57,481 nt of DNA from an uncultured Clostridium sp. (GCA_902496665.1 CABVBU010000019.1:1-57481), one strand, 5' to 3'. Shown: positions 1-8,223, counted from the first letter of the stretch. Translations and numbers: made by a program. The notes: a model not told the origin generated them from the letters alone.

Positions 1-203
1 CAGCCTGCACCATCGGCGGTGTATCTGTAAACGGTGGTATCGGACGTATCTCCGGTGTTCTCATCGGTGTCCTTGTATTCGAGATCTTAAAGACCTGCTT
101 ACAGTACCTTGGTGTTGATACAAACTACCAGTACATCGCACAGGGTATCGTTATCGTAGTTGCGATCGCCCTCGATATCAGAAAGTACATTGCAAAGAAG
201 TAA
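1..203 (+). CDS. mglC: Sugar ABC transporter permease, MglC type, C-terminal end (partial)
   Basis: This reading frame is open from the window edge and stops at 201-203, giving the last 66 or so residues of a membrane protein. It contains a glycine-rich stretch (GGVSVNGGIGRISGVLIG) followed by a hydrophobic helix and a basic tail ending in IAKK. That pattern is typical of the C-terminus of the inner-membrane permease of galactose/methyl-galactoside (Mgl) and ribose ABC importers. The permease would form the sugar channel, with MglA and MglB presumably encoded to the left of the window. A terminator hairpin follows 30 bases after the stop, so this is the last gene of its operon. RbsC-type permeases end similarly, so the exact sugar is not certain. 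Confidence 0.8.
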   Translation, partial: ACTIGGVSVNGGIGRISGVLIGVLVFEILKTCLQYLGVDTNYQYIAQGIVIVVAIALDIRKYIAKK

Positions 204-232
204 TACACAGACTGTTTCAGTACAGTTTAAAG

Positions 233-266
233 AACGGGCGGCGGACGTGTTCCAAAGCCCGTTTTT
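233..266 (+). terminator. Rho-independent terminator after the sugar permease
   Basis: A 7-base-pair stem (AACGGGC with GCCCGTT) closes a 17-base loop and runs into a T tract. It follows the permease stop codon by about 30 bases and would end the upstream transporter operon. Confidence 0.6.
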
Positions 267-455
267 GTGCATTCGCGCGAAGATGCAGATGGTCGTAAGC
301 GACCATGCAGGACGCCCGGATGTACCGAGGCACATTTTTACGTACATCATGTATCGGAAAGAAGATACCGGCGGCTGGTTTTAGCGGCCTGCCTCGTGGA
401 AAGAAAGCCGGAGCGGTTTGATAAGACCTGCACTGGGAGATCTGGAGGTGACGGA

Positions 456-722
456 ATGGAAGAAGAGATTGAGAAGACAGAAGTGGTTGAGACAGTGGTT
501 CGGGCCGCAGAAGATGCTGCAGAGACTTTGGGTGAGAAGACCTTAGAAGAACTTGCCGAGGAGAACAGACGCCTCCAGGAAGAGAATGAGCGCCTGAAGA
601 ACAGATCCATAAAAGAGCGGATGTACGATAAGATCAATGTGTCGGTGCGGACGATTGATGTCTTTATCGGGTTCATGTGCGTATTGTTTGTGGCTGTTGT
701 GGTGATGGGGATGCTGAAGTAA
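456..722 (+). CDS. Small coiled-coil, single-pass membrane protein of unknown function
   Basis: An 88-residue protein. I chose the ATG at 456 because a TGGAGGTG ribosome binding site lies just upstream; the longer frame from 267 begins with sequence that does not look coding. Residues 1-55 are very acidic with heptad-like E/L/K repeats (EELAEENRRLQEENERLKNR), which suggests a coiled coil. Residues 64-86 form one hydrophobic helix (VFIGFMCVLFVAVVVMGML) ending in lysine. The protein therefore probably sits in the cytoplasmic membrane with a helical cytoplasmic domain. I do not recognise a named family. It stands alone between two terminators. Confidence 0.6.
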   Translation: MEEEIEKTEVVETVVRAAEDAAETLGEKTLEELAEENRRLQEENERLKNRSIKERMYDKINVSVRTIDVFIGFMCVLFVAVVVMGMLK

Positions 723-824
723 GAACGTGAAGCACAGACAGAGATATTGTATGCCGCAGCTTAAATGTTCAACGACAGGCAAAGCCCCTTATGCAGGAAA
801 CTAACACTATAGAAATGGATGACA

Positions 825-868
825 AAAAGCTATAGAGAACGATATGAGAAAGGTTCTCTATAGCTTTT
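825..868. terminator. Bidirectional terminator between convergent genes
   Basis: A perfect 16-base-pair stem (AAAAGCTATAGAGAAC with its complement at 853-868) encloses a 12-base loop, with A and T tracts at the two ends. It lies between the small membrane protein and the P-type ATPase, which converge here, and can serve both strands. Confidence 0.85.
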
Positions 869-918
869 CTATTGCCTTGTCTGCTGATGTCCTAAAAAGG
901 AAAATTACAGCAGGAGTC

Positions 919-3774
919 TTATTTCTTATAAAGAATTCTGATGGAATTCAGCACGCAGAGGATCGCAACACCGGTGTCGGCGAATACCGCGAGCCACATG
1001 GAGGCGATTCCCATGAGACCTAAGATCATGACGAGGGCTTTCACCGCAAGGGCGAATACCACATTCTGGTTGGAGATGGCGCCTGTGCTTCTCGCGATCT
1101 TGATGGCTTGCGGAATGGCAGCCATGCTGGACGTCATGAAGACAACATCGGCGGCCTCGATGGCTGCGTCAGCGCCGCTTCCCATAGCTGCGCCCACATC
1201 GGCGCCTGCAAGTACCGGCGCGTCGTTGATTCCGTCACCGACGAACATTGCGCTTCCGTTCTCGGCGCGGAGCTTCTGCAAGATCTCGAGCTTATCAGCC
1301 GGGAGCAGTTTTGCGTATACATTGTCGATCCCGACCTCGGCGGCTACGGACTCAGCGGACGCCTCGCCGTCGCCGGTGAGCATTGCGGAGCGGATCCCCA
1401 TGGATTTTAAGGACTTGATGGCATCCTTTGCCTCCGGCTTGATCGTATCAGCAATCTGGATCGTTCCTGCAAGCTTTCCGTTTACCGCAACGTAGACGGT
1501 AGTGACAGCGCCGTTCTCGTCATAAGCACCGCAGCCCACGTTAAATTCGGTGAGAAGCTTTCTGTTTCCGCAGAGCACCTCGCCCTGGGAAAGCTTTGCG
1601 TGGATGCCTTTGCCGGAGATTTCCTCGATCTCGGCAGGTTTTTCAATCGCAAGATTCTGATCTTTTGCAGCGGAGACGATGCTGACTCCGATCGGGTGGG
1701 TGGATGCGGTCTCGCATACCGCCGCGATCTGAAGGATCTCCTGTTCGGAAGCTGTGCCTGCCGGAAGGATCGTCTGAACCACGAAGTTTCCTTTTGTGAT
1801 GGTTCCTGTCTTATCCATGACAACCGTTTTTACAGCTTTCAGGTTTTCCAAGGCGATTCCGCCTTTAAAGAGGATTCCCTTCTTGGAACCTGCGCCGATT
1901 CCGGAGAAGAATGCCAGCGGAACGCTTAAAACAAGGGCACAAGGGCAGCTGATTACGAGGAAGGTAAGAGCTGTATAGATCCAGTGGGACCAGTTTCCTG
2001 TAATTAAGGACGGAATGATCGCTGTCGCGGCCGCCAGGGCAACGACGAAGGGGGTGTAAACTCGTGCAAATTTCGTAATGAAGCGCTCGGCCTGCGGTTT
2101 GCTGGCCGCGGCGTTCTCTACGGAATCGAGAATCCTTGTGACCATGGACTCGGAAAGTTCCTTTTCGACTCTCATCTTTAAGAGACCGGAAGTATTGACA
2201 CAGCCGGACGTCAGCTGGCTTCCGACCTTTACCGATACCGGGACCGGTTCCCCTGTGATCGGTGACGTATCGATGCGGCTCTCGCCCTCTACGACCACGC
2301 CGTCAAGCGGAATGCGGTCACCGGGACGGATCTCTACGATATTGCCGGCAACGGCGGAACCTGCCGGAACCTCGCGGATAGTACCGTTTTCGTCAAGAAG
2401 AACGGTCTCCGGACGGAGATCAACGGCTTCCATGATCTGACTGCGGCTTTTTTCAACAGCGCGGTGCTCGAATGCTTCACCAACCCGGTAGAAGAGCATA
2501 ACACCCACCGCCTCACCGAACTGGCCGACACAGAAAGCGCCGATGGTCGCGAGGCTCATCAAAAAGTTTTCGTCCATCACGTGGCCGGTCTTCATGTTTT
2601 TCAGGGCTGTTAAGAGGACTTCCCGTCCAAGGATCAGGTAGGCGATCACAAAGCATACGGCGGAGATCTGTGGCATGGAGTGGGAGAGAAGCTCTCCGAC
2701 GATGAAGAGCGCGCCTCCGGCGATCAGCTCCGGGATATCGCGGGCATGTTTATCGTCACCTTTCGTGTCCGCCGGTTTTCCTTCCTCACGGACCTCGATG
2801 ATGGTGCCGGGTTCGATCTTGTCTGCGATCTCCTGCATCTTCGGGAGCAGCTTTGTTCCTTCGGAAGAGTAGACACGGAGCTGCCTTGTCGCAAAGGTTA
2901 AAATACAGTCATCGACTTCCGGGAGCTCCTGAATCTTTTTCTCGATTTTTGCGGAGCAGTTCGCGCAGTCAATATTTTTCATTACATAGACGGTGCAGAT
3001 CGCTTTCGGGTTCTTCGGGCGGACCTCGATCACAGTGCCAGGCTCAATCTGATCAGCAATCTCCTGCATTTTCGGAAGGAGCTTTGTACCCTCAGAAGAG
3101 TAGACGCGGAGCTGCCTTGTCGCGAAAGTTAAAATACAGTCATCGACTTCCGGGAGCTCCTGGATCTTTTTCTCGATCTTTGCGGAGCAGTTCGCGCAGT
3201 CAATGTTTTTCATCACGTAGACAACACAGGCGGATGCCGGTGCCGGGCCGTGGTGGTGTTCGGCATGCTCGTGATGATGTTCATGATGATGCTCGTGTTC
3301 GGAGCAGCAGTCATCGTCGTCATCACCGTGATGGTGGTGATGTCCGCAGTCGCAATGCTCATCATTATCATCATCGTCGTCATGATGGTGATGGTGTCCG
3401 CAGCCGCAATGCTCGTCGTCATCATCGTCGTCGTGATGATGGTGCCCACAGCCGCAATGCTCATCATTATCATCATCGTCGTCATGATGGTGATGGTGTC
3501 CGCAGCCGCAATGCTCGTCGTCATCATCGTCGTCGTGATGATGGTGCCCACAGCCGCAATGCTCATCATTATCATCATCGTCGTCATGATGGTGATGGTG
3601 TCCGCAGCCGCAATGCTCGTCGTCATCATCGTCGTCGTGATGATGGTGCCCACAACCGCAATGCTCATCATTGTCGTCATTGTCCTCGTGATGATGGTGA
3701 TGATGTCCGCAGCAGCAAACCTCTTCGTCCTCGTGGTCTGCTGACTCCTGTTTTGATTTTTCTAATTCCTCCAT
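919..3774 (-). CDS. cadA: Zn/Cd/Pb-type heavy-metal P-type ATPase with His/Asp-rich repeat N-terminus
   Basis: A 951-residue P1B-type ATPase that exports divalent metal from the cytoplasm. Start chosen at the ATG at 3774, with GAGGAGG just upstream; a longer frame from 3837 runs back through the operator. In order: residues 20-180 are eight units of the CGCGHHHH-DDDDD-EH kind; two almost identical HMA domains with DCANC metal motifs lie at about 182-250 and 259-327; then the membrane core with the SCPCALVL motif near 608, the phosphorylated aspartate in DKTGT near 653, STHPIG, and GDGINDAP near 845. The last helices carry a lysine and ADTG, the signature of the Zn/Cd/Pb (ZntA/CadA) subgroup rather than copper pumps. 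The tail is far longer than in usual family members and probably buffers metal. Monocistronic, with its own operator. Confidence 0.93.
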   Translation of the reverse strand: MEELEKSKQESADHEDEEVCCCGHHHHHHEDNDDNDEHCGCGHHHHDDDDDDEHCGCGHHHHHDDDDDNDEHCGCGHHHHDDDDDDEHCGCGHHHHHDDDDDNDEHCGCGHHHHDDDDDDEHCGCGHHHHHDDDDDNDEHCDCGHHHHHGDDDDDCCSEHEHHHEHHHEHAEHHHGPAPASACVVYVMKNIDCANCSAKIEKKIQELPEVDDCILTFATRQLRVYSSEGTKLLPKMQEIADQIEPGTVIEVRPKNPKAICTVYVMKNIDCANCSAKIEKKIQELPEVDDCILTFATRQLRVYSSEGTKLLPKMQEIADKIEPGTIIEVREEGKPADTKGDDKHARDIPELIAGGALFIVGELLSHSMPQISAVCFVIAYLILGREVLLTALKNMKTGHVMDENFLMSLATIGAFCVGQFGEAVGVMLFYRVGEAFEHRAVEKSRSQIMEAVDLRPETVLLDENGTIREVPAGSAVAGNIVEIRPGDRIPLDGVVVEGESRIDTSPITGEPVPVSVKVGSQLTSGCVNTSGLLKMRVEKELSESMVTRILDSVENAAASKPQAERFITKFARVYTPFVVALAAATAIIPSLITGNWSHWIYTALTFLVISCPCALVLSVPLAFFSGIGAGSKKGILFKGGIALENLKAVKTVVMDKTGTITKGNFVVQTILPAGTASEQEILQIAAVCETASTHPIGVSIVSAAKDQNLAIEKPAEIEEISGKGIHAKLSQGEVLCGNRKLLTEFNVGCGAYDENGAVTTVYVAVNGKLAGTIQIADTIKPEAKDAIKSLKSMGIRSAMLTGDGEASAESVAAEVGIDNVYAKLLPADKLEILQKLRAENGSAMFVGDGINDAPVLAGADVGAAMGSGADAAIEAADVVFMTSSMAAIPQAIKIARSTGAISNQNVVFALAVKALVMILGLMGIASMWLAVFADTGVAILCVLNSIRILYKK
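3310..3715 (-). repeat. In-frame minisatellite encoding the metal-binding tail
   Basis: A 102-base unit, encoding 34 residues, repeats in tandem, seen from the landmark GCCGCAATGC at 3451, 3553 and 3655 (last copy with one change). Each unit is itself a 16-residue plus an 18-residue subunit (CGCG, four or five His, then an Asp run ending in EH). The array stays in frame with the ATPase, so changes in copy number would change only the length of the His/Asp tail. Confidence 0.9.
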
Positions 3775-3814
3775 AGAGTAGACCTCCTCAGAATTATAAT
3801 TTTTAATTATCATA

Positions 3815-3844
3815 TTAACATATGAACCATCGTTCATATGTTAA
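3815..3844. promoter_or_regulatory. 13-4-13 palindromic operator, ArsR/SmtB type
   Basis: TTAACATATGAAC, a four-base spacer CATC, then the exact reverse complement GTTCATATGTTAA. The ATATGAAC/GTTCATAT halves resemble binding sites of ArsR/SmtB metal sensors such as CadC, CzrA and SmtB. It starts at the -10 element of the ATPase promoter and would cover the transcription start, a natural position for metal-relieved repression. No regulator gene of this family is in the window. Confidence 0.75.
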
Positions 3845-3872
3845 ATATAGTACAGCCCCATGGGAAATGCAA
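3844..3872 (-). promoter_or_regulatory. Sigma-A promoter of the metal ATPase
   Basis: Read on the minus strand, TTGCAT and TATATT are separated by 17 bases. The -10 abuts the palindromic operator at 3815-3844. Confidence 0.7.
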
Positions 3873-3923
3873 GACTGTTTTTTAATATTAGGAAAAGAAT
3901 TAAGAAAATAAGGTGGGAGAGCA

Positions 3924-3959
3924 GAAAAAAGCTGCCTGGCGATATACCGCAGGCAGCTT
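3924..3959 (-). terminator. Terminator after the ketopantoate reductase family gene
   Basis: On the minus strand a 10-base-pair stem (AAGCTGCCTG with CAGGCAGCTT) and an 11-base loop are followed by a T run. It lies 20 bases beyond the stop codon of the minus-strand gene. Confidence 0.8.
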
Positions 3960-3979
3960 CAGCTATGTACGTATAGATA

Positions 3980-4915
3980 TTAGATTTCCTTAAACAACCG
4001 CGCCTCGATCAAGTGAATTCCGTGAAGGAAGCACTCGCAGACCGGAGTCTCAACGCCAAGCTCTTTTCCGAGGCGGACAACCGTTCCGGCGAACATGTCG
4101 ACTTCTGTGCGCTTTCCGACCTCCAGATCCTGTAGAGTGGACGGCTTATTCTCATAAGGAAGACGTCCGATGGTGTGCTCCTGACGGTCGATCTCATTCT
4201 GACCGATATCAATGCCCAGCCTGTTTGCGATACGGATCACTTCCCACATGGCCTTGTGGCGGAAGAAGTTGGCGTCGTCGTTCTTCTGGAATGCTCCGAA
4301 GGGAACGCCGAACATGGCACACGTCATATTCTCGGCCACATTGCACATGAACTTGAACCAGATTCCTTTTAACATATCCGCATCGATCTTGTAGTCGATC
4401 CCGCAGAGATCAAAAAGACTCTTTACGGCGAGAACATTCTCGGAATAGTGTTCCGGATCATTCTTAAGATCGCCGAAGTGGATCAGCCCCTTATGCGGAT
4501 CGAATTCCGTCTTTCCGTCCTTCATGACGATGCTGATCCGCATGTAGGAGTACAGCAGATGTTCACTGCCGTAGACCGCTGCGACTTGTTTTTCACTCTC
4601 CACACCATTTAATACGGAGAGGATGATCGTATCTTTGCCAACCTGATTTTTAATATCCCTGATCGCCTGTTCCAGATCATATCCCTTTACCGCAATGATA
4701 ACGAGATCTGCCGGATCCCCCTCGACATCAGGTGTAATGATCGGAAAACGGTAGTTGATCGTATTGACCGTAACCCCTTTCCGCTCCAGGCGCTCTTTTC
4801 TTGCGCCGTCTGCAAGGATCCGGAAATCAGCCCCCAGCTTTTCTGAGATACGCGGCGCGAAAAATACCCCCATCGCACCGAGACCGATCAACGTCACCTT
4901 CTTTATGTCTTTCAT
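3980..4915 (-). CDS. Ketopantoate reductase (PanE/ApbA) family NAD(P)H-dependent oxidoreductase
   Basis: A 311-residue enzyme starting at the ATG at 4915, preceded by AAGGAGG; the frame extends further upstream but into the promoter. The N-terminus is a Rossmann fold (VTLIGLGAMGVFF). The C-terminal helical domain carries the family's catalytic lysine (in GIWFKFMCN) and the conserved acid (in TEVDMFAG). PanE itself reduces 2-dehydropantoate to pantoate for coenzyme A synthesis. The same fold also includes D-2-hydroxyacid dehydrogenases, such as the 2-hydroxyisocaproate and mandelate enzymes of lactic acid bacteria. Nothing nearby concerns pantothenate, while a 2-hydroxyacid fermentation operon lies 4 kb away, so the substrate is open. 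It has its own promoter and terminator. Confidence 0.8.
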   Translation of the reverse strand: MKDIKKVTLIGLGAMGVFFAPRISEKLGADFRILADGARKERLERKGVTVNTINYRFPIITPDVEGDPADLVIIAVKGYDLEQAIRDIKNQVGKDTIILSVLNGVESEKQVAAVYGSEHLLYSYMRISIVMKDGKTEFDPHKGLIHFGDLKNDPEHYSENVLAVKSLFDLCGIDYKIDADMLKGIWFKFMCNVAENMTCAMFGVPFGAFQKNDDANFFRHKAMWEVIRIANRLGIDIGQNEIDRQEHTIGRLPYENKPSTLQDLEVGKRTEVDMFAGTVVRLGKELGVETPVCECFLHGIHLIEARLFKEI

Positions 4916-4960
4916 AACTCCCTTTTCCTCCTTAAAAGTAAAACAAGCTGCGTTCCTTCT

Positions 4961-4989
4961 ATTGTATAGTAAGACCGTGAGAGTGTCAA
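4961..4989 (-). promoter_or_regulatory. Promoter of the ketopantoate reductase family gene
   Basis: On the minus strand TTGACA and TACAAT are 17 bases apart, an excellent sigma-A match about 45 bases upstream of the start codon. It diverges from the promoter at 5001-5029. Confidence 0.8.
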
Positions 4990-5000
4990 CGAAAACAACC

Positions 5001-5029
5001 TTGTCTTTAGGGATAAAAGATGATATGAT
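5001..5029 (+). promoter_or_regulatory. Promoter of the MFS transporter gene
   Basis: TTGTCT and TATGAT with a 17-base spacer, about 50 bases before the chosen start. It is back to back with the minus-strand promoter at 4961-4989, so one regulator could affect both genes. Confidence 0.7.
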
Positions 5030-5081
5030 GGAAAAGTATGGAGAAAAATTAACAAATATGTGTATGGGGAGAGAACGTTGG

Positions 5082-6293
5082 ATGGAAATCACAAAAGAAG
5101 ATAAACGGTCGGTGATCGATCACTGTTACCTGGCCTATTTTATCAGCGGAATGGTCATTCTGATCTTCGGTGTCATTCTGCCAAACCTGATCGAGGAAAG
5201 AAATTTAAGCTTTACCGCGGCCGGCGGACTGCTTTCCTTTCTGGCGATCGGAAATTTATGTTCAAGTCTGGTATATCCGGTATTCTGCGGGATGATGTCC
5301 CAGAAGACGGCGGTAGTCGTACTGGCGGTCCCCTATCCGGTGTGCCTGTTTCTGTTTACAATGGGACTTCCGGTCCCGGTGCTCTATGTGATGATCTTCC
5401 TGATCGGAATCACGAAGGGCATGATCACGATCATCAACAATCACGCGATCCGTCAGGTGACGGGAAGCTCCAATCAATATCTGAACCTGCTTCATATGTG
5501 GTATGCGGTGGGCGCTTTCCTGTCCCCGTTCGTTACGATGCTTCTCATGGGAGCGGGGATGAACTGGAAGACGATCTTGCGTCTCCTTGCAATCCTCACG
5601 GTTCTCATCGTTCTTTCTTATGCCACGATGGATTACAGAAAGATTGAAAAAGAGGAAAAGAGGGAAGCAGGAGAGGAGCACAGCCGGGCAGCAGAGTCGA
5701 AAGAAAAGTTCTGGTTCTTAAAGAACACAGGATTCCTCCTGGCAGTCGGCGCGCTGTTCTTCTACATGGGCCTTGAAAACTCCGTAAACGGATGGTTTGT
5801 TACCTATTTAAAGAGTACCGGCTTTATGTCTGCAAGCCTTGCGACCGTGATGGTATCCGTGACCTGGATCATGATCATGATCGGAAGGATCGCCATTGCA
5901 TCCATCTCAAAGAGTGTGCCGCCGGCAAAGATTCTGGCAGTGATCTCCGTGCTCCAGTTTGTCTCGGTATTGATCCTTGTCTTCGCGGATCATACCACAA
6001 TGGCGGTGGCGGCCCTGATCCTTTTAGGACTTGGAATGGCGGGGGCGTTCCCGACAACTACGGCCTTTACCGGTGATCTCATGGGAAATTCCCCGCTTGG
6101 AATGTCGGTGTTTACAGGGATCGGTTCCCTCGGCGGGATCCTCACCCCGCAGGTTATTGGAGTCCTTGCGGATAAGCTTGGATTCCAGGCGGCGATCCTG
6201 TTTTTGGTGCTGGACGCATTCCTGCTGGCACTTTTTGGAGTCGGGGCTCTGAGATATGCCGCAAATCAGAAAATTCAAGCCGAACGTCCGTGA
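5082..6293 (+). CDS. MFS transporter
   Basis: A 403-residue membrane protein with about twelve hydrophobic helices in two halves separated by a charged cytoplasmic loop near residues 185-210 (rich in E, K and R). Start chosen at the ATG at 5082 behind GGGGAGAG; the frame is open further upstream, but that would include the promoter. The length and the repeated six-helix architecture fit major facilitator permeases, with the GRI(A) segment after helix 8 typical of the family. The substrate cannot be read from sequence. It lies 132 bases ahead of kduI with only a modest hairpin between, so carriage of a uronate or other sugar acid is reasonable but is inference. Confidence 0.85.
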   Translation: MEITKEDKRSVIDHCYLAYFISGMVILIFGVILPNLIEERNLSFTAAGGLLSFLAIGNLCSSLVYPVFCGMMSQKTAVVVLAVPYPVCLFLFTMGLPVPVLYVMIFLIGITKGMITIINNHAIRQVTGSSNQYLNLLHMWYAVGAFLSPFVTMLLMGAGMNWKTILRLLAILTVLIVLSYATMDYRKIEKEEKREAGEEHSRAAESKEKFWFLKNTGFLLAVGALFFYMGLENSVNGWFVTYLKSTGFMSASLATVMVSVTWIMIMIGRIAIASISKSVPPAKILAVISVLQFVSVLILVFADHTTMAVAALILLGLGMAGAFPTTTAFTGDLMGNSPLGMSVFTGIGSLGGILTPQVIGVLADKLGFQAAILFLVLDAFLLALFGVGALRYAANQKIQAERP

Positions 6294-6326
6294 GGTCTGA
6301 CTCCCACTGAGACAAATTTACTGTTA

Positions 6327-6354
6327 CTCACCGCCTGAAAGAGGCGGGAGTTCT
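6327..6354 (+). terminator. Hairpin between the MFS gene and kduI
   Basis: ACTC-(A)-CCGCCT pairs with AGGCGG-GAGT around a five-base loop, one bulged A, followed by TCTTCTC. The tail is imperfect, so it may be a leaky terminator. Confidence 0.45.
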
Positions 6355-6425
6355 TCTCGACTGATAAAAAAGTCAACCGGGACAGCATAAAAACCGTCCT
6401 GAATATAAATAAGGGGTAAAAACAT

Positions 6426-7268
6426 ATGGATATTCGTTATTCCGCAAATCAAAGAGATGTAAAACGCTACACAACCGAAGAACTTCGAGATGAGTTCCTG
6501 ATCCAGGATCTCTACCATCCGGATGAGGTGGTATCCGTCTACTCCCATGTGGACCGCATGGTGACACTGGGATGTATGCCGGTGAAAGAACAGGTCTCCA
6601 TTGAAAAGGGGATCGACTGCTGGAAAAACTTCGGTACTCACTATTTCCTTGAGCGCCGCGAGATCGGAATTTTCAATATCGGAGGTTCCGGCTCCATCAC
6701 AGCGGACGGAGTGGAGTACCATCTCGGCTATAAAGACTGCCTGTACATCACGAAAGGCACAAAGGAAGTAATCTTTGCCAGTGACAGCGAGGCTGCTCCG
6801 GCAAAATTTTACATGGTGAGTGCGCCGGCCCACACCTCCTACGAGACAAAGCTGATCACCTTGAAGGATGCCGCAAAGCGTCCGCTGGGCGATGCCAATA
6901 CTTCCAATAAGAGAGTCATCAACCAGTTCATTCATCCGGATGTGCTGAAAACATGCCAGCTTTCCATGGGAATGACAGCTCTGGAGCCGGGCAGTGTCTG
7001 GAACAGCATGCCGTGCCACACCCATGAGCGCCGCATGGAGATCTACATGTACTTTGAAGTCCCGGAGGATCAGGTAGTCATGCACTTCATGGGGGAGCCG
7101 ACCGAGACAAGACACATCGTCATGAAAAACGAAGAAGCCGTGATCAGCCCGTCCTGGAGTATCCACTGCGGAGCGGGAACCTCCAACTACACCTTTATCT
7201 GGGCTATGGGCGGAGAGAATCAGGAGTTCGACGATATGGACAACATCGCTCCGACGGATTTAAAATAA
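6426..7268 (+). CDS. kduI: 5-dehydro-4-deoxy-D-glucuronate isomerase
   Basis: A 280-residue protein matching KduI along its length, beginning MDIRYSANQRDVKRY behind an AAGGGG ribosome binding site. KduI converts 4-deoxy-L-threo-5-hexosulose uronate, the product of unsaturated uronates released from pectin or glycosaminoglycans, to 3-deoxy-D-glycero-2,5-hexodiulosonate in the cytoplasm. It is a cupin-fold metalloenzyme; the C-terminal half has the histidine cluster (MPCHTHERRMEIYMYFEV) that binds the metal. The next gene, 55 bases downstream, is kduD, the following step, and no terminator separates them, so they form one operon. Confidence 0.95.
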   Translation: MDIRYSANQRDVKRYTTEELRDEFLIQDLYHPDEVVSVYSHVDRMVTLGCMPVKEQVSIEKGIDCWKNFGTHYFLERREIGIFNIGGSGSITADGVEYHLGYKDCLYITKGTKEVIFASDSEAAPAKFYMVSAPAHTSYETKLITLKDAAKRPLGDANTSNKRVINQFIHPDVLKTCQLSMGMTALEPGSVWNSMPCHTHERRMEIYMYFEVPEDQVVMHFMGEPTETRHIVMKNEEAVISPSWSIHCGAGTSNYTFIWAMGGENQEFDDMDNIAPTDLK

Positions 7269-7323
7269 GATATCGCAGAGACTGATTAAAAAACTGATAT
7301 AAATAGGAAAGGTAAGGATCAAA

Positions 7324-8124
7324 ATGGATAAGAAGAACATGTTTTCTCTGGAAGGAAAGATTGCTCTCGTAACGGGAGGTGCCCACGGAATCGGCTTTGC
7401 CATCGCAGAGAGCTATGCAGAAGCAGGAGCAACGGTTGTATTTAACTGCAGCAGCGAGGCATCCTTAGAACGTGGACTTGCCGCATATAAAGAAAAAGGG
7501 ATCGATGCTCACGGTTATGTCTGCGATGTTACGGACGAGGAAGCGGTAAAGAAAATGATCGCGGATATCGAGGAGAAGATCGGAACGGTCGATATCCTTG
7601 TAAACAATGCGGGAATGATCAAAAGAATTCCGATGCATGAGATGAGCGCGGATGAGTTCCGCAAGGTTGTCGATGTTGACCTGAATGCTCCGTTCATCAT
7701 GGCAAAGGCTGTCCTTCCGGGAATGATGAAAAAGAAAGCCGGAAAGATCATCAACATCTGCTCCATGATGTCTGAACTCGGAAGAGAGACCGTATCCGCA
7801 TACGCAGCGGCAAAGGGCGGTTTGAAGATGCTCACAAAGAACATCGCCTCCGAGTACGGCGAGTACAACATCCAGTGCAACGGCATCGGACCTGGTTACA
7901 TCGCCACATCCCAGACAGCTCCGTTAAGAGAACGTCAGGCTGACGGCTCCCGCCATCCGTTCGACCAGTTTATCATCGCGAAGACACCGGCAGCAAGATG
8001 GGGCACCGTGGAAGACCTCAAGGGACCGGCAGTGTTCCTCGCTTCCGAGGCTTCTGACTTTGTAAACGGCCACATCCTCTATGTGGACGGAGGCATCCTC
8101 GCTTATATCGGAAAACAGCCGTAA
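7324..8124 (+). CDS. kduD: 2-dehydro-3-deoxy-D-gluconate 5-dehydrogenase (SDR family)
   Basis: A 266-residue classical short-chain dehydrogenase/reductase. The coenzyme loop TGGAHGIG lies near residues 17-24, NNAG near 97, and the catalytic serine and YxxxK (YAAAKGG) near 145-165. In its position after kduI it would reduce 3-deoxy-D-glycero-2,5-hexodiulosonate to 2-keto-3-deoxygluconate with NAD(P)H, feeding KDG kinase and aldolase, which are not in the window. Gluconate 5-dehydrogenases are close relatives, but the kduI neighbour favours KduD. The ATG follows AGGAAAGG. A long imperfect hairpin at 8144-8182 follows the gene. Confidence 0.92.
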   Translation: MDKKNMFSLEGKIALVTGGAHGIGFAIAESYAEAGATVVFNCSSEASLERGLAAYKEKGIDAHGYVCDVTDEEAVKKMIADIEEKIGTVDILVNNAGMIKRIPMHEMSADEFRKVVDVDLNAPFIMAKAVLPGMMKKKAGKIINICSMMSELGRETVSAYAAAKGGLKMLTKNIASEYGEYNIQCNGIGPGYIATSQTAPLRERQADGSRHPFDQFIIAKTPAARWGTVEDLKGPAVFLASEASDFVNGHILYVDGGILAYIGKQP

Positions 8125-8143
8125 ATCGGAAAATACAGATTTT

Positions 8144-8182
8144 GTCATATAAAGACATAAGTACTGCTTGTCTTTATGTGAC
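8144..8182 (+). terminator. Long hairpin after kduD
   Basis: GTCATATAAAGACA pairs over 14 positions (one G-T) with TGTCTTTATGTGAC around an 11-base loop. There is no clear T run, so it may act as a 3' end stabiliser rather than a classic terminator. Confidence 0.5.
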
Positions 8183-8223
8183 CTGAAATTAGTATATTTG
8201 ATAAATTTTTTCGGACGGCTTTG

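Noticed and set aside
3300..3720. CRISPR-like regular repeats
   Set aside because: The units have no unique spacers and are in frame with the ATPase; they encode its His/Asp tail.
3213..3744. Long open frames on both strands over the His/Asp repeat
   Set aside because: They are shadows of the repeat; their products are monotonous Met/Val/Ile or Thr/Met runs, with no ribosome binding site.
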